Source: Laguncularia racemosa (taxonomy: Eukaryota; Streptophyta; Magnoliopsida; Myrtales; Combretaceae). From it: 64,000 nucleotides of DNA. The notes below the pieces were generated by a model. The model did not search any database. It saw only the letters and a program-made list of their open reading frames with translations, and was not told the origin of the DNA. Location: contig JBBMOL010000118.1 in the NCBI GenBank assembly GCA_037954665.1, forward strand, positions 1,860,001-1,924,000, read 5' to 3'. Positions 33,541 to 45,639 of this stretch are shown piece after piece (position 1 is the first letter of the stretch; the number at the start of each line of letters is the position of its first letter). Position numbers and translations under genes: made by a program.

Positions 33541-34437
33541 AATAGAATAATTGCTTCTATGTTATCCATGGACAAAACTTATAAGGTATGTGGCGTTAGG
33601 GTGGGGATTGATGTGAGTTCGATTACTGCTCTTGATGCTTGGCCATTGATGAATTTAGAGCATGCAAGTACAAAATTTGAAAAGAAGGATTTGTTTGCAA
33701 AGTTGGCTACAATGTTATGGTATATATGGAAAAGGTGGTATAAGGGAGTTTTTAATTTCACTTGTCTAAATATAGATGCAACAATAACTTTATGCACGAA
33801 TGCCTTGATGGAGTTAGAAACTCCCTTTTGGATAGTAGAGGGATGGAGTACAATAATAGCAAGAGTTTGGAAGGGCATTATGGAAGAAACCAAACAATGG
33901 TGTTATGAAATTAAAAGTAGATGGAGCAGCTAATTAGTTTTCCAACAACACTACAGTAGGAATTATAGCAAGGGATAAAGGTGCTACTATGTGCGGCGAG
34001 ATAAGTATGTCAGTCCATGTGATGTAGTGGAAGAAGTGAAGTCTTATGTAGTATATGAAGCCTTCAAATTGACGACAAACAAAAGGTGGAAGAGGATTGA
34101 GGTTGAGATGGACAATAGAGAGTATTCAACACACTAACTAAGGAAGAAGAGCTAAGGTGGAGGCTAAGAACACAATCTAAGACATTCAGCCTCTAGAAGG
34201 TTTTTTTGAGTCAGTGGGGTACAAAATTATCAATTGAGAGGCAAGCAAAGCAACTGATTGGATCATGGTTAATGCTAGAGAGAAGATATGTCCTTTGAAT
34301 TGGGATAGAAATCTCCTATCTTCTCTTATGGAAATTTTATATTTTGATGCAAATAGTTTATGCTATTATGATGTGCACGAGATTATGTTGGAACAATTTG
34401 GTTCTTGGTCTATTAATCAAATTTGTTAAAAAAAAAC
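33541..34437 (+). pseudogene. 5'-truncated LINE-type RNase H fragment with poly-A
   Basis: An open stretch 33514-33933 includes DLFAKLATMLWYIWKRWYKG, the segment before the RNase H domain in plant LINEs and related proteins. A +1 frame then reads KPNNGVMKLKVDGAAN, then VGIIARDKGATMCGEISM (RNase H Asp-containing strands), and finally EASKATDWIMVNAREKICPL near 34235-34300. It ends shortly before TTAAAAAAAAAC at 34428-34437, fitting a LINE 3' end. Frameshifts and stops make it a pseudogene. It begins exactly where the LTR ends. Confidence 0.75.
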
Positions 34438-35526
34438 AAAAAATCTAACAAGTTTTAGTGAGTGTTGGAAATATAGGAAATGATTCACAAAGCTTAAAAT
34501 TAAGCAATGATAACGATAGGTTAATGATATTTGATCAATCCATTAATCCAAATACATAATGCATTCATTTGTGTTTTATATTTGTGTTTATTCTAAATTA
34601 ATGGATTTATTTAGACATAATTTATTGAATTGTGTTTCCTATTTCCATTTAAATCGATTGAATTTAATCAAATTATGATTTATTTAAGTATATGAATTAA
34701 TTGAATTTAATGACTCACATATTACTTATATATAAATTATATTTTAAAAAATTAATAATTCCAGTTTGATCCTATCCAACCTTAATTTTACCTTTCAACC
34801 CTTTAACCCTTAATCTACCTACCTTAAAAAAGTTGCATCTTAATAGAGCAGATGATAAAGTCCAATAAAATTTTTTGTGATGAAGTCCAAATAAGCTTTT
34901 ATCTCATGTGTTGTTAGGTCGTCTCCTTAAATTTTGCACTTAAAAAAAAAAAATCTAATTCAACCCTTTTACTGTTTAGCACGATGAAGGTTATTTAATA
35001 GAATAATTTTATTTTAATAAAGATTACAAATGCACCATCAATTGGACGAATAATTAATTCGAACAGCCTCTCTTTATCCGTAGATTTTACCGATTTTCTA
35101 ATGATAAGTGCGGGGGTTCGATCCAGCTGTTTGATTGTGACCCGATCATCCATCCACTTCCAGCCCGATTAAGAAGGTGGAAGGGAAAAAAAAGTAAAAC
35201 GCAAAAACAGTCCGGCCAAATTAAGTATCCACTATTCCATATGTGTTTCTTTTTCAACATACGCCAAATAATAACAATTAACAAATACTATTTTTTAATA
35301 TTTGATAATATTAATCTATTTAGTATTGTTTTGTGTTTTTAATAATCACAGCCAACAATAATATTAATTAATATTTAATAAAAAAGGAAAACCTAGACAA
35401 AAACCGCTCTTAATAATATATTTTATAACACAAAATTCTCTCTTATTCATTTGACCTTGAATAATTAATTAAAAAAATTGAAAATGCATTTATGTCTTTT
35501 ACAATTTAAATATGCCTTGTATTTTT
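34438..35526. other. AT-rich interval without recognisable gene
   Basis: Nothing coding or repeat-like could be supported. Confidence 0.5.
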
Positions 35527-37029
35527 ATTTTTTTAGGATTAATGCAGTAGATTATACCTGAATTTTTCACAAAATGTGCAATTAAGTACCTAAACTTAAA
35601 ATTGATCAATGTACTATCTGGAGTAACTATTCGCAATCGATAGTGATACCTAACATCAATTAAGTGATGTCCATTTGTGCATGTGGCAATTGCTACTAGC
35701 CAAGTCATGACGCATGTAATGTTCTATAATATAAACGTTTAGACATTCCATGTAAAATTCATGTAAGATTATAGTATAACCAAAACAAAAAACACTTAAG
35801 GAGAAGACAAGTGAGACTAAGGAAAAGAAAGAACATAACTACCATTTAACATGTCCAAACTACCAACAAATTAAGAAAAAAGGAAAAGAACACCATAGCA
35901 AACATAGCAACTTAAAAAGGGAAGAACCCTAATTGAATGAAGCTCTGATTTTGAGAAAAGGGATAGACAATTGAGGAGAAGCAAAAGATTATAGCTTGTA
36001 TTCCCTCTCTTTGTTAGGTACCCATGATCCTACAACTCTTATTCCTTTTGTTGAAGAACCTTGTTGCTTCTATAACTAAGTAAGTCCCATTTTAGATCGA
36101 ATTGAAATATGGTCATAAGACCCTAGTTTTCAAGCTAGGAAAGGAGAAATAGTTCCATAGCACACCAACCCATAACAAAGAGGAGGGACTTCTAGTAGGG
36201 TTAGGACCATGCGATCCCATTTCAACCTTGAGATTCTCCTTTCCTTTGTCGGCTTTAGCTTAGGACTACTCATGCCCTGTAACGAATACAACCCATTAAA
36301 GGACTACACTTTTACTCAATTGCAAGTGAGGACCCTCACTACTTCCCAATCAAAAGGTCAACACTTTCATTGGTAATGGGTTCCACCTTTGGATTTTTAA
36401 TGCCTTACATTTTGTGGGTCTTTTTCATGGTTTATGGGTAAGGTTTCAAGGTTTTTCCTTAAAATATTACATTTTTTTAGTGGTTTTCTCATCTCATTTC
36501 TCTCATCTTCTTTTACTATTCGAATTGGAAATGGAATAGGTTTAGCGCTTGATCAAAGTTCATGGAGAAATTAGACTTTCATGAATCTAGTTGTTTCCTA
36601 TCCTCTCCCTCTTCTTTTTAATTTACCTAATCAAGAAGTGAAGCAAGGTTACGGTTTCACGAATTTAGGATTTCTTGTACATGGGTGAGTGCACGAATTG
36701 AAAATGCTAAGTTCTCTCATTTTCTTAGACCGTGTCTACTTTTCCCTTTCATTTTTTATTTGTGTACTTGTCTTTTTTCCCACCTAAAGCCTCCGAGACT
36801 TCTATGTGTATACTTTAAATGTTACTAAAATAACATTATACATGTGTCATAACTTGGTTAGCGACAACTGACACATAGACAAATGGACGTCACTTAATTA
36901 ACATCAACTACCATTACCAACCGCAGAAAGTTACCCCAAGCAGTAAATTGATCAATTTTAAGATTAAGTATTTAATTGCAAATTTTGCAAAAATTCCCGC
37001 ATGACTTACGACATTAACCCATTTTTTTA
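35527..37029. mobile_element. Non-autonomous MULE with perfect 9-bp target duplication
   Basis: The element is 35536-37020 (1485 bp). The flanks 35527-35535 and 37021-37029 are both ATTTTTTTA. Left end GGATTAATG, right end read inward GGGTTAATG. The inverted ends pair over about 200 bp (shared AAATTTTTGCAAAAT-like, TTAAAATTGATCAAT and AAGTGACGTCCATTTGT-like blocks, about 80% by eye). The inside (35760-36830) has higher complexity but no long frame. Some of it could be captured gene sequence. Confidence 0.92.
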
Positions 37030-37104
37030 TTATCTCCGATTTGACTCTACATACTCTTGTGAGTCCGAATCAATCCCGAGACTAGGTCTGACAACATTAG
37101 CTAT

Positions 37105-37312
37105 TACATGATTATCAAAATCGCAATTTTATCTAAATTTAAATAGTATAAAATCAATAGAATCACATAAAATCAATAACTTATAAAATCATATATCTAA
37201 ACCCATAATTACATAAAAAATTTATATCTAAATAATTTTTCTTCTATTTTAATTATAAAAAACTTCATAAAATTATAAAATCATACAATTGACTCGTAAT
37301 TTTAACAACCAT
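37105..37312. mobile_element. Short hAT-type MITE
   Basis: The right end read inward (CATGGTTGTTAAAATTACGA then GTCAATTGTATGATTTTAT) resembles the left end of the hAT element at 2808 (GTTGTCAAAATCACGA, then AACTCGTACG, TGATTTTATGAG). The left end ATGATTATCAAAATCGC is a looser match. It is likely a deletion derivative of the same family. The target duplication is unclear. Confidence 0.55.
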
Positions 37313-37578
37313 GATTGTTACTATGATAACCTTAATAAGATCTTAGGTGCTAAATTTTCCTAATAAAGGTCCCTTAGCACAACAAAGAGGGTTTCAGTTC
37401 AAATGTCAACTATAATAACACAAAGTACATGGACTATTACCCTCTCAAGGAAGCACACGAAGAATTAGATAACTCGAGTAGATTAATTTTAACATTCCAT
37501 TAAATGAAAAGCAAAACTGGCCAAGTCCAGAGGCCATGGAAAAATCATGGATTTAACAAAAACTACATTCCCAACATC

Positions 37579-37606
37579 AAAAGGCAAAAGGCAAAAGGCA
37601 AAAGGC
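37579..37606 (-). repeat. 7-bp repeat x4 in the eEF1B-beta 3' flank
   Basis: AAAAGGC repeated four times (GCCTTTT in the mRNA sense), beginning 23 bases after the stop codon, so inside the 3' UTR if transcription continues as usual. Confidence 0.9.
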
Positions 37607-37628
37607 TTCCCTAATAGAAGGGTTGCTC

Positions 37629-40600
37629 CTAGATTTTGTTGAAAGCAACAATATCACAACTCTGGACGTGCTCATTGCAAGGCTCCACAGTGAGATGTTC
37701 CTCAATCAGGGAGTCCACAGACACAAGATCATCCACAATTGTAAGCATGATCTGCATCTTCTTGATTCCATATCCAACAGGAGCCAGCTTTGCTGTACAA
37801 GATATTTGGATAAAATTATATCAGAAATTCAGGATAATTACTGAGAAAACAGATTGACAGTGAAGCAAAAAGCCTGTAATACATACAAGCCCCCCACAAA
37901 AGACCAGGCATCTCAACACTTCGAACAGCCTCTTCCAACTTCTTCATGTCTGTTTCATCGTCCCATGGTTTAACATCCAAAAGAACAGATGATTTACCAC
38001 CTATAAAGGAGCAAATTGCATATATTAATGGCCAAGGGGCAGGAAAACACTCTTCATCATTCTGAAGTCATCTATAGGAATATGTTCACCAAAACGCCAA
38101 CTTAATCAACAATGGTATTATGGATTCAGATTGCTGTAAGGATTTAAACATACTCTCTTTCTTCTTGGAAGATGCCTTCTTAGTTGCCTCTCTCTCCTCT
38201 GCTGCTTTCTTATCATCTTCTGTCTCATCACCAAAAAGATCTAGATCATCGTCATCATCTCCAGCAGGAGTGCTCTGTAATGATTAAGATTGCAAACAAA
38301 AATACAAACATTATTTGCCAAGACATGGACATAGAGCTACTATGTGGCAAACAAAAAGAAAAGGAGGAAAAGCAGCCAACAACTGAACTCAAATTCTCTA
38401 ACAGACAAGACATGATATGAGATATGAAATAGGACACTTGAAATGCTACTATCTGAAGTTGATGGATGCCACGCGTAAGATTATGATGACAAAACCTCAA
38501 ATGATTTGGGAGGGGGGATTTCAAGGAATTGGTCTGTCAAACTTACAAATTTATATTATGGGTGAATATCAAATTTACAAAGCTAACCTCTCAGTAAATC
38601 ACGAAGGGATGTAGGACCAACAGAGAAAGTAGAAATAGCATGTATCAAAGACTTACATACTCTCAGCCTAGACCAAAATGCTGCAAAGAGATATTTAGCA
38701 TTGTCAAGCATATGATTATTTGAATAGATGGTCCAGGATTGGGTATATTATCAAAAGTAAATGCAATTCATAATCTTTTTTTTTCCTCTTTTGACAAGTC
38801 AAGCAGTACATAATTTGCCAAATACATGTGTCCATATATGGCTTCCTACATTGCTAATGAGAGAACTATTGCATTTGGATCTATAGGAATCTATGTGAAC
38901 AGAGTGCATCACTCTGATTTGAAAAGGATTCTCTACAGTAGCTATTTGTAGGAAAGCATAACTACACATACAATATTTCTGCATTTCAACAATATAAAAG
39001 CCACTACAAATGATATCATACATGCAAAATAGGGTACTTGCTAGTTGCAGCACACTGAGATGTTAATTCTAATTACTGTGTGGAACATGTGATCCAAAAA
39101 GGAAAAGGGGAAAAAAATATTCCATTTTTAAAAGATAATCCCTAAAATAGATTATATGTAAACGTAATCTAAAAGATATCCCTTTTAAAATCGTGTTTTG
39201 AAGACATGATTTTAGATTAGTTTGAAATTATGTCTTCAAAATATGATTAGTAGTTCTGAAAACATGTTTTGAAGACACAAATTTAAGCCAGTTTATACTG
39301 AAACTTGTTTTGAAAACGTGTTTTAAAAACATGATTTTAAGCCAATCTAAAATCATGTTTTCAAAACACATTTTAAGTGGGATATTTTTTTGGATTACTT
39401 TTACATGTGACCTATTTTAGGGATTATTTTTCAAAAGTGGAATATTTTCTTTCTTCTTCCCTGATCCAAAATATGGATTTATGGTGTTGTTTACGAGCAA
39501 GCAGTAGCTGCAACATTATGGCTACTAAACTAACTCAATAAAGAACAAGACCCTTAAGCAGCAAAATCATGCAGAGCCATCCTGAACACAACCACAATAT
39601 AATATTGTCAAAATAAGGACAAACCATATGACAACAAAGTAATACCAACCTCCTTGGGCACTTCAGCCGGGGCAGCTTGACCACCAATCCTCACACCGAA
39701 AGCTTTGCCAGGGAAGCTGCAAAGGTTATGCATACAATGTTTAAGTCCACTTTACACCTCACATTTAAAAATTAAAACTAACGCACTTGATGGAAATGGT
39801 ATCAATGTCACTGTTTCGAATTTAAATTTCCCTTCATCTCATCTTATATCAACGTCAAAAATAAACCAAGACAGAAAGAACAAAAATATAATTAGGATCC
39901 ACTGATAACATTGAACATAAGCCTCTGATTTCCTTTCCAAAAGAGCCTTCTCTTTCCATCACCATACACACAGAAACAGCTAAAAATCAGCTCTTCCATG
40001 ATAACTACCAATAAGCTAGGTGAAATACAACATCCATCAATCAGAAAGAGTAAAAGAAGATGAAAGAATCCAAATCGCAACTGCAAGCCAAAATTCACAA
40101 ACTACTCAATCGATTCCTCAGTCATTGGAGGCAATGATAGTGACGAATGGCCAGAGTAAATGCAAATGGAAAATGGACATTATGTGAAACTTTAAATCTT
40201 TTTAAAATCAGAAATCCTTTTTTCCCCATTTTCCTTTAGCAAATTTCATGGTAGCTAACCGCCACCATCATATTGATTGGTGCGATAATATATGAAAATT
40301 ATAAAAAAAAAAAAATAGATTATACAAAATCATTACAAATGTAAAAACATCAGACTAAATTAAAAACGAACAAATATCTGCAAAATTCGAAAAACAAATC
40401 ACAAACTTAGAGCATCAAAATTCGAAATTTATCGATAAAAATATTAACCAAAAAAGAAAAAAAGATAATACCTTACAGCGAACTTCGATGATACGAGATC
40501 GTACCACTTGCTAGCATTAGGGAAGGAATCTCCAGGATTCTCCAAAACGGCACCGTACACCTTGACATCAGCCTTGGTGATCACATCTCTACAATAGGTA

Positions 40601-40753
40601 GAAAAAATCAAAACCAAACCGAATTGAATGAATAATAAAGAAATTAATCGAGAGAGAGAGAAAATACCCTGAGATGTAAGTCTTTCCGGAGAGGAACTCA
40701 TCGAGAGACTTAAGGCCTGACTCGGTGTGGAGATCTGAGAAGGTGACGGCCAT
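37629..40753 (-). CDS. eEF1B-beta: eEF1B-beta, guanine-nucleotide exchange subunit of elongation factor 1 (6 exons)
   Basis: Exons (minus): 40753-40668, 40588-40472, 39716-39650, 38274-38154, 38000-37887, 37792-37629; 669 nt, 222 residues plus stop. All introns are GT-AG and the phases agree. The protein exchanges GDP for GTP on eEF1A in cytosolic translation elongation. The N-terminus MAVTFSDLHTESGLKSLDEF starts a GST-C-like domain, with ENPGDSFPNASKWYD near residues 45-60. An acidic linker (DDDDDLDLFGDETEDDKK, about 95-112) precedes the exchange domain, with ESGKSSVLLDVKPWDDETDM (about 130-150), WGASKLAPVGYGIKKMQIM and the C-terminus NEHVQSCDIVAFNKI. N-terminus and length fit the plant beta rather than delta form. 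No defect was seen. Confidence 0.97.
39111..39451. mobile_element. Palindromic MITE in intron 3 of eEF1B-beta
   Basis: The left arm (AAATATTCCATTTTTAAAAG, then ATAATCCCTAAAATAG) and the right arm read inward (AAATATTCCACTTTTGAAAA, then ATAATCCCTAAAATAG) pair closely. Pairing continues inward through GTAATC, AAAATATCCC-like and TTTTAGATT motifs, so the whole 340 bp could fold as one hairpin. The middle has repeated GTTTTGAAAAC-type short palindromes. It has no coding content and no clear target duplication. It lies wholly inside the intron. Confidence 0.8.
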
Positions 40754-40910
40754 TGGTGGTGCGATTCGATTACTGGAAATACTGGACTAAAGCAAGAGGG
40801 GAGGTAAGAGAGAGCCTGGGGTCGAGTGAGAAGCGGAGAAGAAAGGACGTATTTATGTGATGAAGGTGCGAAGTGCAAAACCCTAGCCTTAAAGGTCAAT
40901 GGCATATTCT
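40754..40910 (-). promoter_or_regulatory. eEF1B-beta 5' leader and core promoter
   Basis: Upstream of the ATG, the sense strand has a pyrimidine-rich leader (CTCTCTTACCTCCCCTCTTGC). About 95 bases upstream lies ATAAATAC (about 40848-40855), a plausible TATA-like box. The sequence AAACCCTA at 40878-40885 (plus strand) is a telo-box as found in promoters of translation-machinery genes in plants; here it is in the reverse orientation. The transcription start itself cannot be seen. Confidence 0.6.
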
Positions 40911-41321
40911 CTCAGTTTTTTTCTTCTTTTTTTTTTCGGCTCAAAATTCTACGGTTCCGATCCTTTTTAATTTTAAGTTAGGTTGGGGATATATACGTGT
41001 ATATATATATCCTCTAAAATAGTGGTGTGGCAATGGTAAATCAGCGCAGGATAAAAGGCCAAGAAGACGCAACGTAGCAGGGCTCTCAATTTATGTTTTT
41101 ATGTTATGTTTTATACGTATGTTTAAATAAGTTCATATCTATTTTTTTTATTTGATATAATTTATTTATTAATTATATATAAAAACTTAAATTCGTAATC
41201 TAATTTATCTAATAAATATGTTTCATGTTTGAGCTGAATCTATTTATCAATTAAAAAACTTATAAATAAATTTATAAAATACCTATGTATATAAAGCAAA
41301 AAAGTCGATAATAAAATTAAA
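40911..41321. other. AT-rich interval upstream of eEF1B-beta
   Basis: This contains a short palindromic ATATATAC-GT-GTATATATAT stretch near 40990-41010. Nothing coding. Confidence 0.5.
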
Positions 41322-41770
41322 GGAAATGTATATTTTAGTCCACAATGTTACTTTTTTGTTTCAGTCTTTAACTTTTTTTATTCTTCTATTTAAATCATCA
41401 ATTTTTTTTTTTAAAAAAAAGACTTACATCAAATTTATTAAGTTTTTCATCTATTTATGGTATGTATTAACTTTAAATTAGTCTACAATAATTAAAATAA
41501 CAAAATGATTGAATTAAATAGATTTACTTACTTAATATAACAAATAATAATATAATATATATAATGATATAATATAATAAAAAATAATAAAAATTCAAAA
41601 AATAAGCTAAAAAAATTTGTGTGCCATAATCACCTTAACTAACTAGCTCAAAGTTAATAAGACACTAATGCATGCTTAAGATGAACTAAAAATTTAACAT
41701 ATTTAATAAAAAATCTTATTTTTGTAAGGTTTTTAAAACATTAAAGACAAAAAAAAAATTCTATTTAGTA
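41322..41770. mobile_element. MULE remnant, one end truncated
   Basis: The left end GGAAATGTATATTTTAGTCC then TTTAACTTTTTTTATTC, AAATCATCAATTTTTT, resembles the ends of the MULE at 29812. The inverted counterpart (TTGTAAGGTTTTTAAAACATT, then AAAGACAAAAAAAAAATTC) is seen at 41720-41760, but the outermost 60 bases or so are missing. Confidence 0.65.
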
Positions 41771-44700
41771 GCACCCTAAAACCCTCATCATAGATTTATA
41801 AACCAATCGAACTTAACGCTCAACATCTATTTCAAAACAACAGAAATACTGATAATATGTCAAAACTCTAATAAATTTAAAAGTCAAGACTAGTTACATA
41901 AATAACATAGACCACTTGTTGTTAAAGAAATTGAAAACGAGGGATTGGCTTACCTTTATTATTATTCCAAATATTGTCAAGCACTATTCTCTAAGTATGA
42001 TAACATAATACTTTCTAAATAACCAAAAGATGAGAAAGAGAAAATAATCTAAAAAAAAATTGAATTTATTCAAAGAAAAAAAAAGATGATGAAGAGAGAT
42101 AAAATAATTGAGAAGAAGAGAAAGAAATATGATACATTATTGGTGTGACGTAAAAGGAATATAAAAAACTAAGTGACAAAATCAGAAGTGCTTGAGAATA
42201 AAATAAATAAATAAATAAAAAAATAAAAAGAAATGTATATATTATTAATATTAAACAAGTTGGTAAGTTGGATCCATGACCTATTTAATAAATGGGTTTG
42301 TAAACAGGATAGAAAGTTAGATACAAACCTAGACACAAATTTTGTTGTGTCTAAATGGGTCTAACCCATCCATGTCTTATGTCATTTTTTTTAATACACA
42401 AACTCATTTATTAAATGTTCTATTATATCCAATTTCACAAGTCAAGTCTCAAATTACCAACCCTAGTCCCTACGGATACAAATATGAGTTAATTTGCTAT
42501 TCCTATAGATGTAGATTAAAAACAAATAATACACAAATAAAAAAATAGAGGTCTTTTTGCAAAATGTATAGAGAGAGAAGACACACAAAGTGTTACTATA
42601 AGAAAAGATAATTACATAACTAATTATACTTGAGACCAATGATAAATAGAGAAAAATTATATGTGAAACCTATGGGGGTGTTATTTTAAATATTAGGAAA
42701 GGATAAATCAAAATCACTTTTACTCAAAGTGCATTTGAATTTTTTCATTGGGGGTAAAGTGTTGATTGAAATTTAACTATCAATTCTTCAAATTAGTACA
42801 TATAACTTGCCTTATTTGTTACCAATAGAAATAAATAAAAAATATTTCAATTAAGCAATTTTATATAAATATAGAATTTCTAAAACGTTTTCTCTATGTG
42901 CTTCTTTGAAAAAATTGCAAGTTTATCTCATTGCCAATAAATTAATTATTAGATAATTATTCATGTAGGAGTTTGTATTTGATTGCATAATTGAATTTTT
43001 AGCCTTTATAATGTTTATGTGTGGGAAGTTACTGTAGCTAGCCAATCTCTTCCAGTAGGCATATTTGTTAATTTTGGGGAAGTTTTAATCTAATAGTACA
43101 TGCAAGGATGATCTTAGAGAGAGGCAAACTTGATGTATTGTATACACGTATGTGACAGTAGATTGAATTTTGTATTCTTTAGTGTTCTTGATTCACTTTT
43201 TACAAAGCAATTGATTTGATCATCTATAAAGCTATTCCGGTAGAATAATATAGTGTTTGTGTAAAGTCTATCAATACTTCAAATATTATAAATGAGGAGA
43301 AAGAAGCTCTTATATATAAGATTTAGCTTTTGGTCTCGACCATTGGATAAAGCTGAAATGGATAGACTTTGATGAGACATTTGTTAAAGTTGTGGGATTA
43401 AATCATGCCAATCAACAATCCTAATTGAAGCCTCTACATGCATATGGATCCATGGCCTTTGGGGGCTAAAATGATAGGCTTAGCTAAGCTCACCTCTATT
43501 TAACCTTTATAGGGCTTGGCCATTATTTATATATATATATATAAACTACTTTTGTTTTAAAATGAACGTAAGGCTTTTTAAGGTTATATGAAGTCCAAAT
43601 GAACTTAAAAAAAAAATTATAATACTGTACAAATGGGTCAAGGCTTAAGGGCCGAACCCATTTAACCCACTTTAAAAAATGAGTTAGAGTTAAATTTTGC
43701 AACCCCTTTAAAAATGGGTTAATCAGATTAGCCTATTTAAACCTATAAGTTAAGTAGGTCAACTTATAATGAGTTGAGTTGTCCTACTTTCTCAAAGCAA
43801 TTTAAGAGAAATAATATATATATATATATATTAAGCTATTGACACTTATTTAGTGTCTTACCCACTTAAAATATTATTGTGTATAAAATAAAAATATTTG
43901 GTCACATTTTCAATCTTATTTACATTTAAACCAATCACTAGCCTATTTCAAGTAATTTCCATTTTTATCTTATAGTAGTTTTCCTCCACACTTAAACCAA
44001 CAAGCTACAAGGTTGCACATTTTATGAAAAATACATTTAGTTGAAAAGAGGTTTTCTTTTCTTTTTTCTATATTTGTCCTTTTTCCTGCATTCACATGAG
44101 TGTTCTCCTATATCACCATTTTGGTCGTTTTATAATTCCATCCATTATTTTAACGGGATCAATCTAACCTTAAATCTCACCATATAGTTATGTATATTAA
44201 ATATCTACTATTAATTACTATTAAATTTCTACGGCTAATACATTAATTAAAAGTGAGATTGAACGCTGGATTGGTTACATTAAAAACACAAACAAGATCA
44301 TAGAAAATTCCTATCATTTGCTACTCTTGAATGAGTTAAAATTACAATTACCATATACATCTCTCTTTGATAACCATAATAGCATGGCGATTATTATACA
44401 TGGCTTAATGATTTTTTTATTTGTTATATTTCTCTCTCTCTCATCTTCTTCTTCTTCTTCTTCTTTTTCACACTCTGTTACCACTATCTTTAAAAGCCCT
44501 TAAATGGTATATAGATTTCTACTTTTTGTACCTTATATCTTTCTCGGTGACTTCTATAGGTTTTTGATAATTTGTGTAAAATATAAATTACAAGTATTTT
44601 ATTAATCAATTGTTAGTTTGTAAAATGACATTTCTTTTCCATTGTAAACTTTCTTTTGGTATTTTTGCACTTTCTTTATTCAGTCATGTGTGAATTTTCT

Positions 44701-45094
44701 TCTCATGAAAGATACATGAGAAAGAAAAATAAATTTTAATTTCACAAAAAAAAAAGTGTATTTATAAAAAATATCCATAAAATGAATATTAAGGCAAAAT
44801 TTTATCAAAGTTTTGTGTTTTGTCTACATACTTAGGCCTCTCTTCCTTCTAAGTTTTATGAATTTAATTTTATAATTTTATTTATTGCCTTCACTACATT
44901 GAAATTCCATTGATTTTTATATTCTATTTGCTTTTGGTTTAGAGATAAGGAATTAATACTCTTTTACATAATATGTTCTCTTATTCTTAGTGTGCTTAAG
45001 AGTTATAATTTAGTCTATATAATCTGCAAAAAGGTTTTTGTTTAGTACATACCTTTTTCTTTTTTTGAATTTCATGTGCTTAGGTTCAAATAGT
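41771..45094. other. AT-rich intergenic region
   Basis: No gene recognised. It includes a (TC)n(TTC)n run near 44430-44465 and short (AT)n runs near 43535 and 43815. Stretches with ACCCATTTAA and AATGGGTT motifs at 42240-42480 and 43630-43800 resemble common plant interspersed repeats but could not be delimited. Confidence 0.5.
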
Positions 45095-45099
45095 TTATT

Positions 45100-45636
45100 T
45101 GTTAGAGCCCAACTATTGACTTAAGCCTAGCCCTTTAACATAGGAATATAACACCCCCTTGGAACCCTTTGGAAACCCTATTTATCCTTTTGATTAGTCT
45201 TGCCTCTTTTCTTAAACACTCGTTATCTCTCTATCGAATTAGGATTTGTAATTTTGTGTTACCAACTATTTCTCTACTTTATGTTTTGGTAAGGGAAATG
45301 TAACTTGGACTACTTTGAGTGAGTCCCAACTCTTAAATCAAGAACTTTGTGGAAAGTAAGGATGATTCTATTCCCTTTTCTTTCTTGTATTTATATGAAA
45401 ATCTTGTACAACTATTTTCCATTTGTATTTTTGTTATTCTGTTAATCTTTTCTCTATAGTATACTAGAAGTTATTATATCTATTTTAGTTTGGCTATACT
45501 ATGCTAAGACTCATTGTACTGAGTTATCATGTATTCTGTATGATGTTATGTTGCTAAAACATATCCTCTTCATGTTACTAAGTAATCTTCATGCCACTTT
45601 GGGGTCTTCATATGTCAACCTCTTTGTGTTGTAATA
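45100..45636 (-). repeat. 3' LTR of the third gypsy element
   Basis: 537 bp, collinear with 51460-51968. Shared blocks: CTTTTCTTAAACACTCGTTA, AAGAACTTTGTGGAAAGTAA and TCTATTCCCTTTTCTTTCTT. The left copy has an extra segment (about 45548-45572) absent on the right. The coding-strand start has mutated (TATTACAACA against TGTTGTAACA). Confidence 0.92.
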
Positions 45637-45639
45637 ATT

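Noticed and set aside
33579..33893. A 104-codon minus-strand frame
   Set aside because: It is antisense to the LINE-type fragment, which has the recognisable motifs on the plus strand.
37623..37857. Plus-strand open frames opposite the last eEF1B-beta exon
   Set aside because: They are antisense shadows of exon 6 on the minus strand.
40444..40905. A 153-codon open frame covering the first exons of eEF1B-beta
   Set aside because: It starts upstream of the true ATG in another frame and reads through intron 1. The exon structure with ATG at 40753 gives the correct protein.
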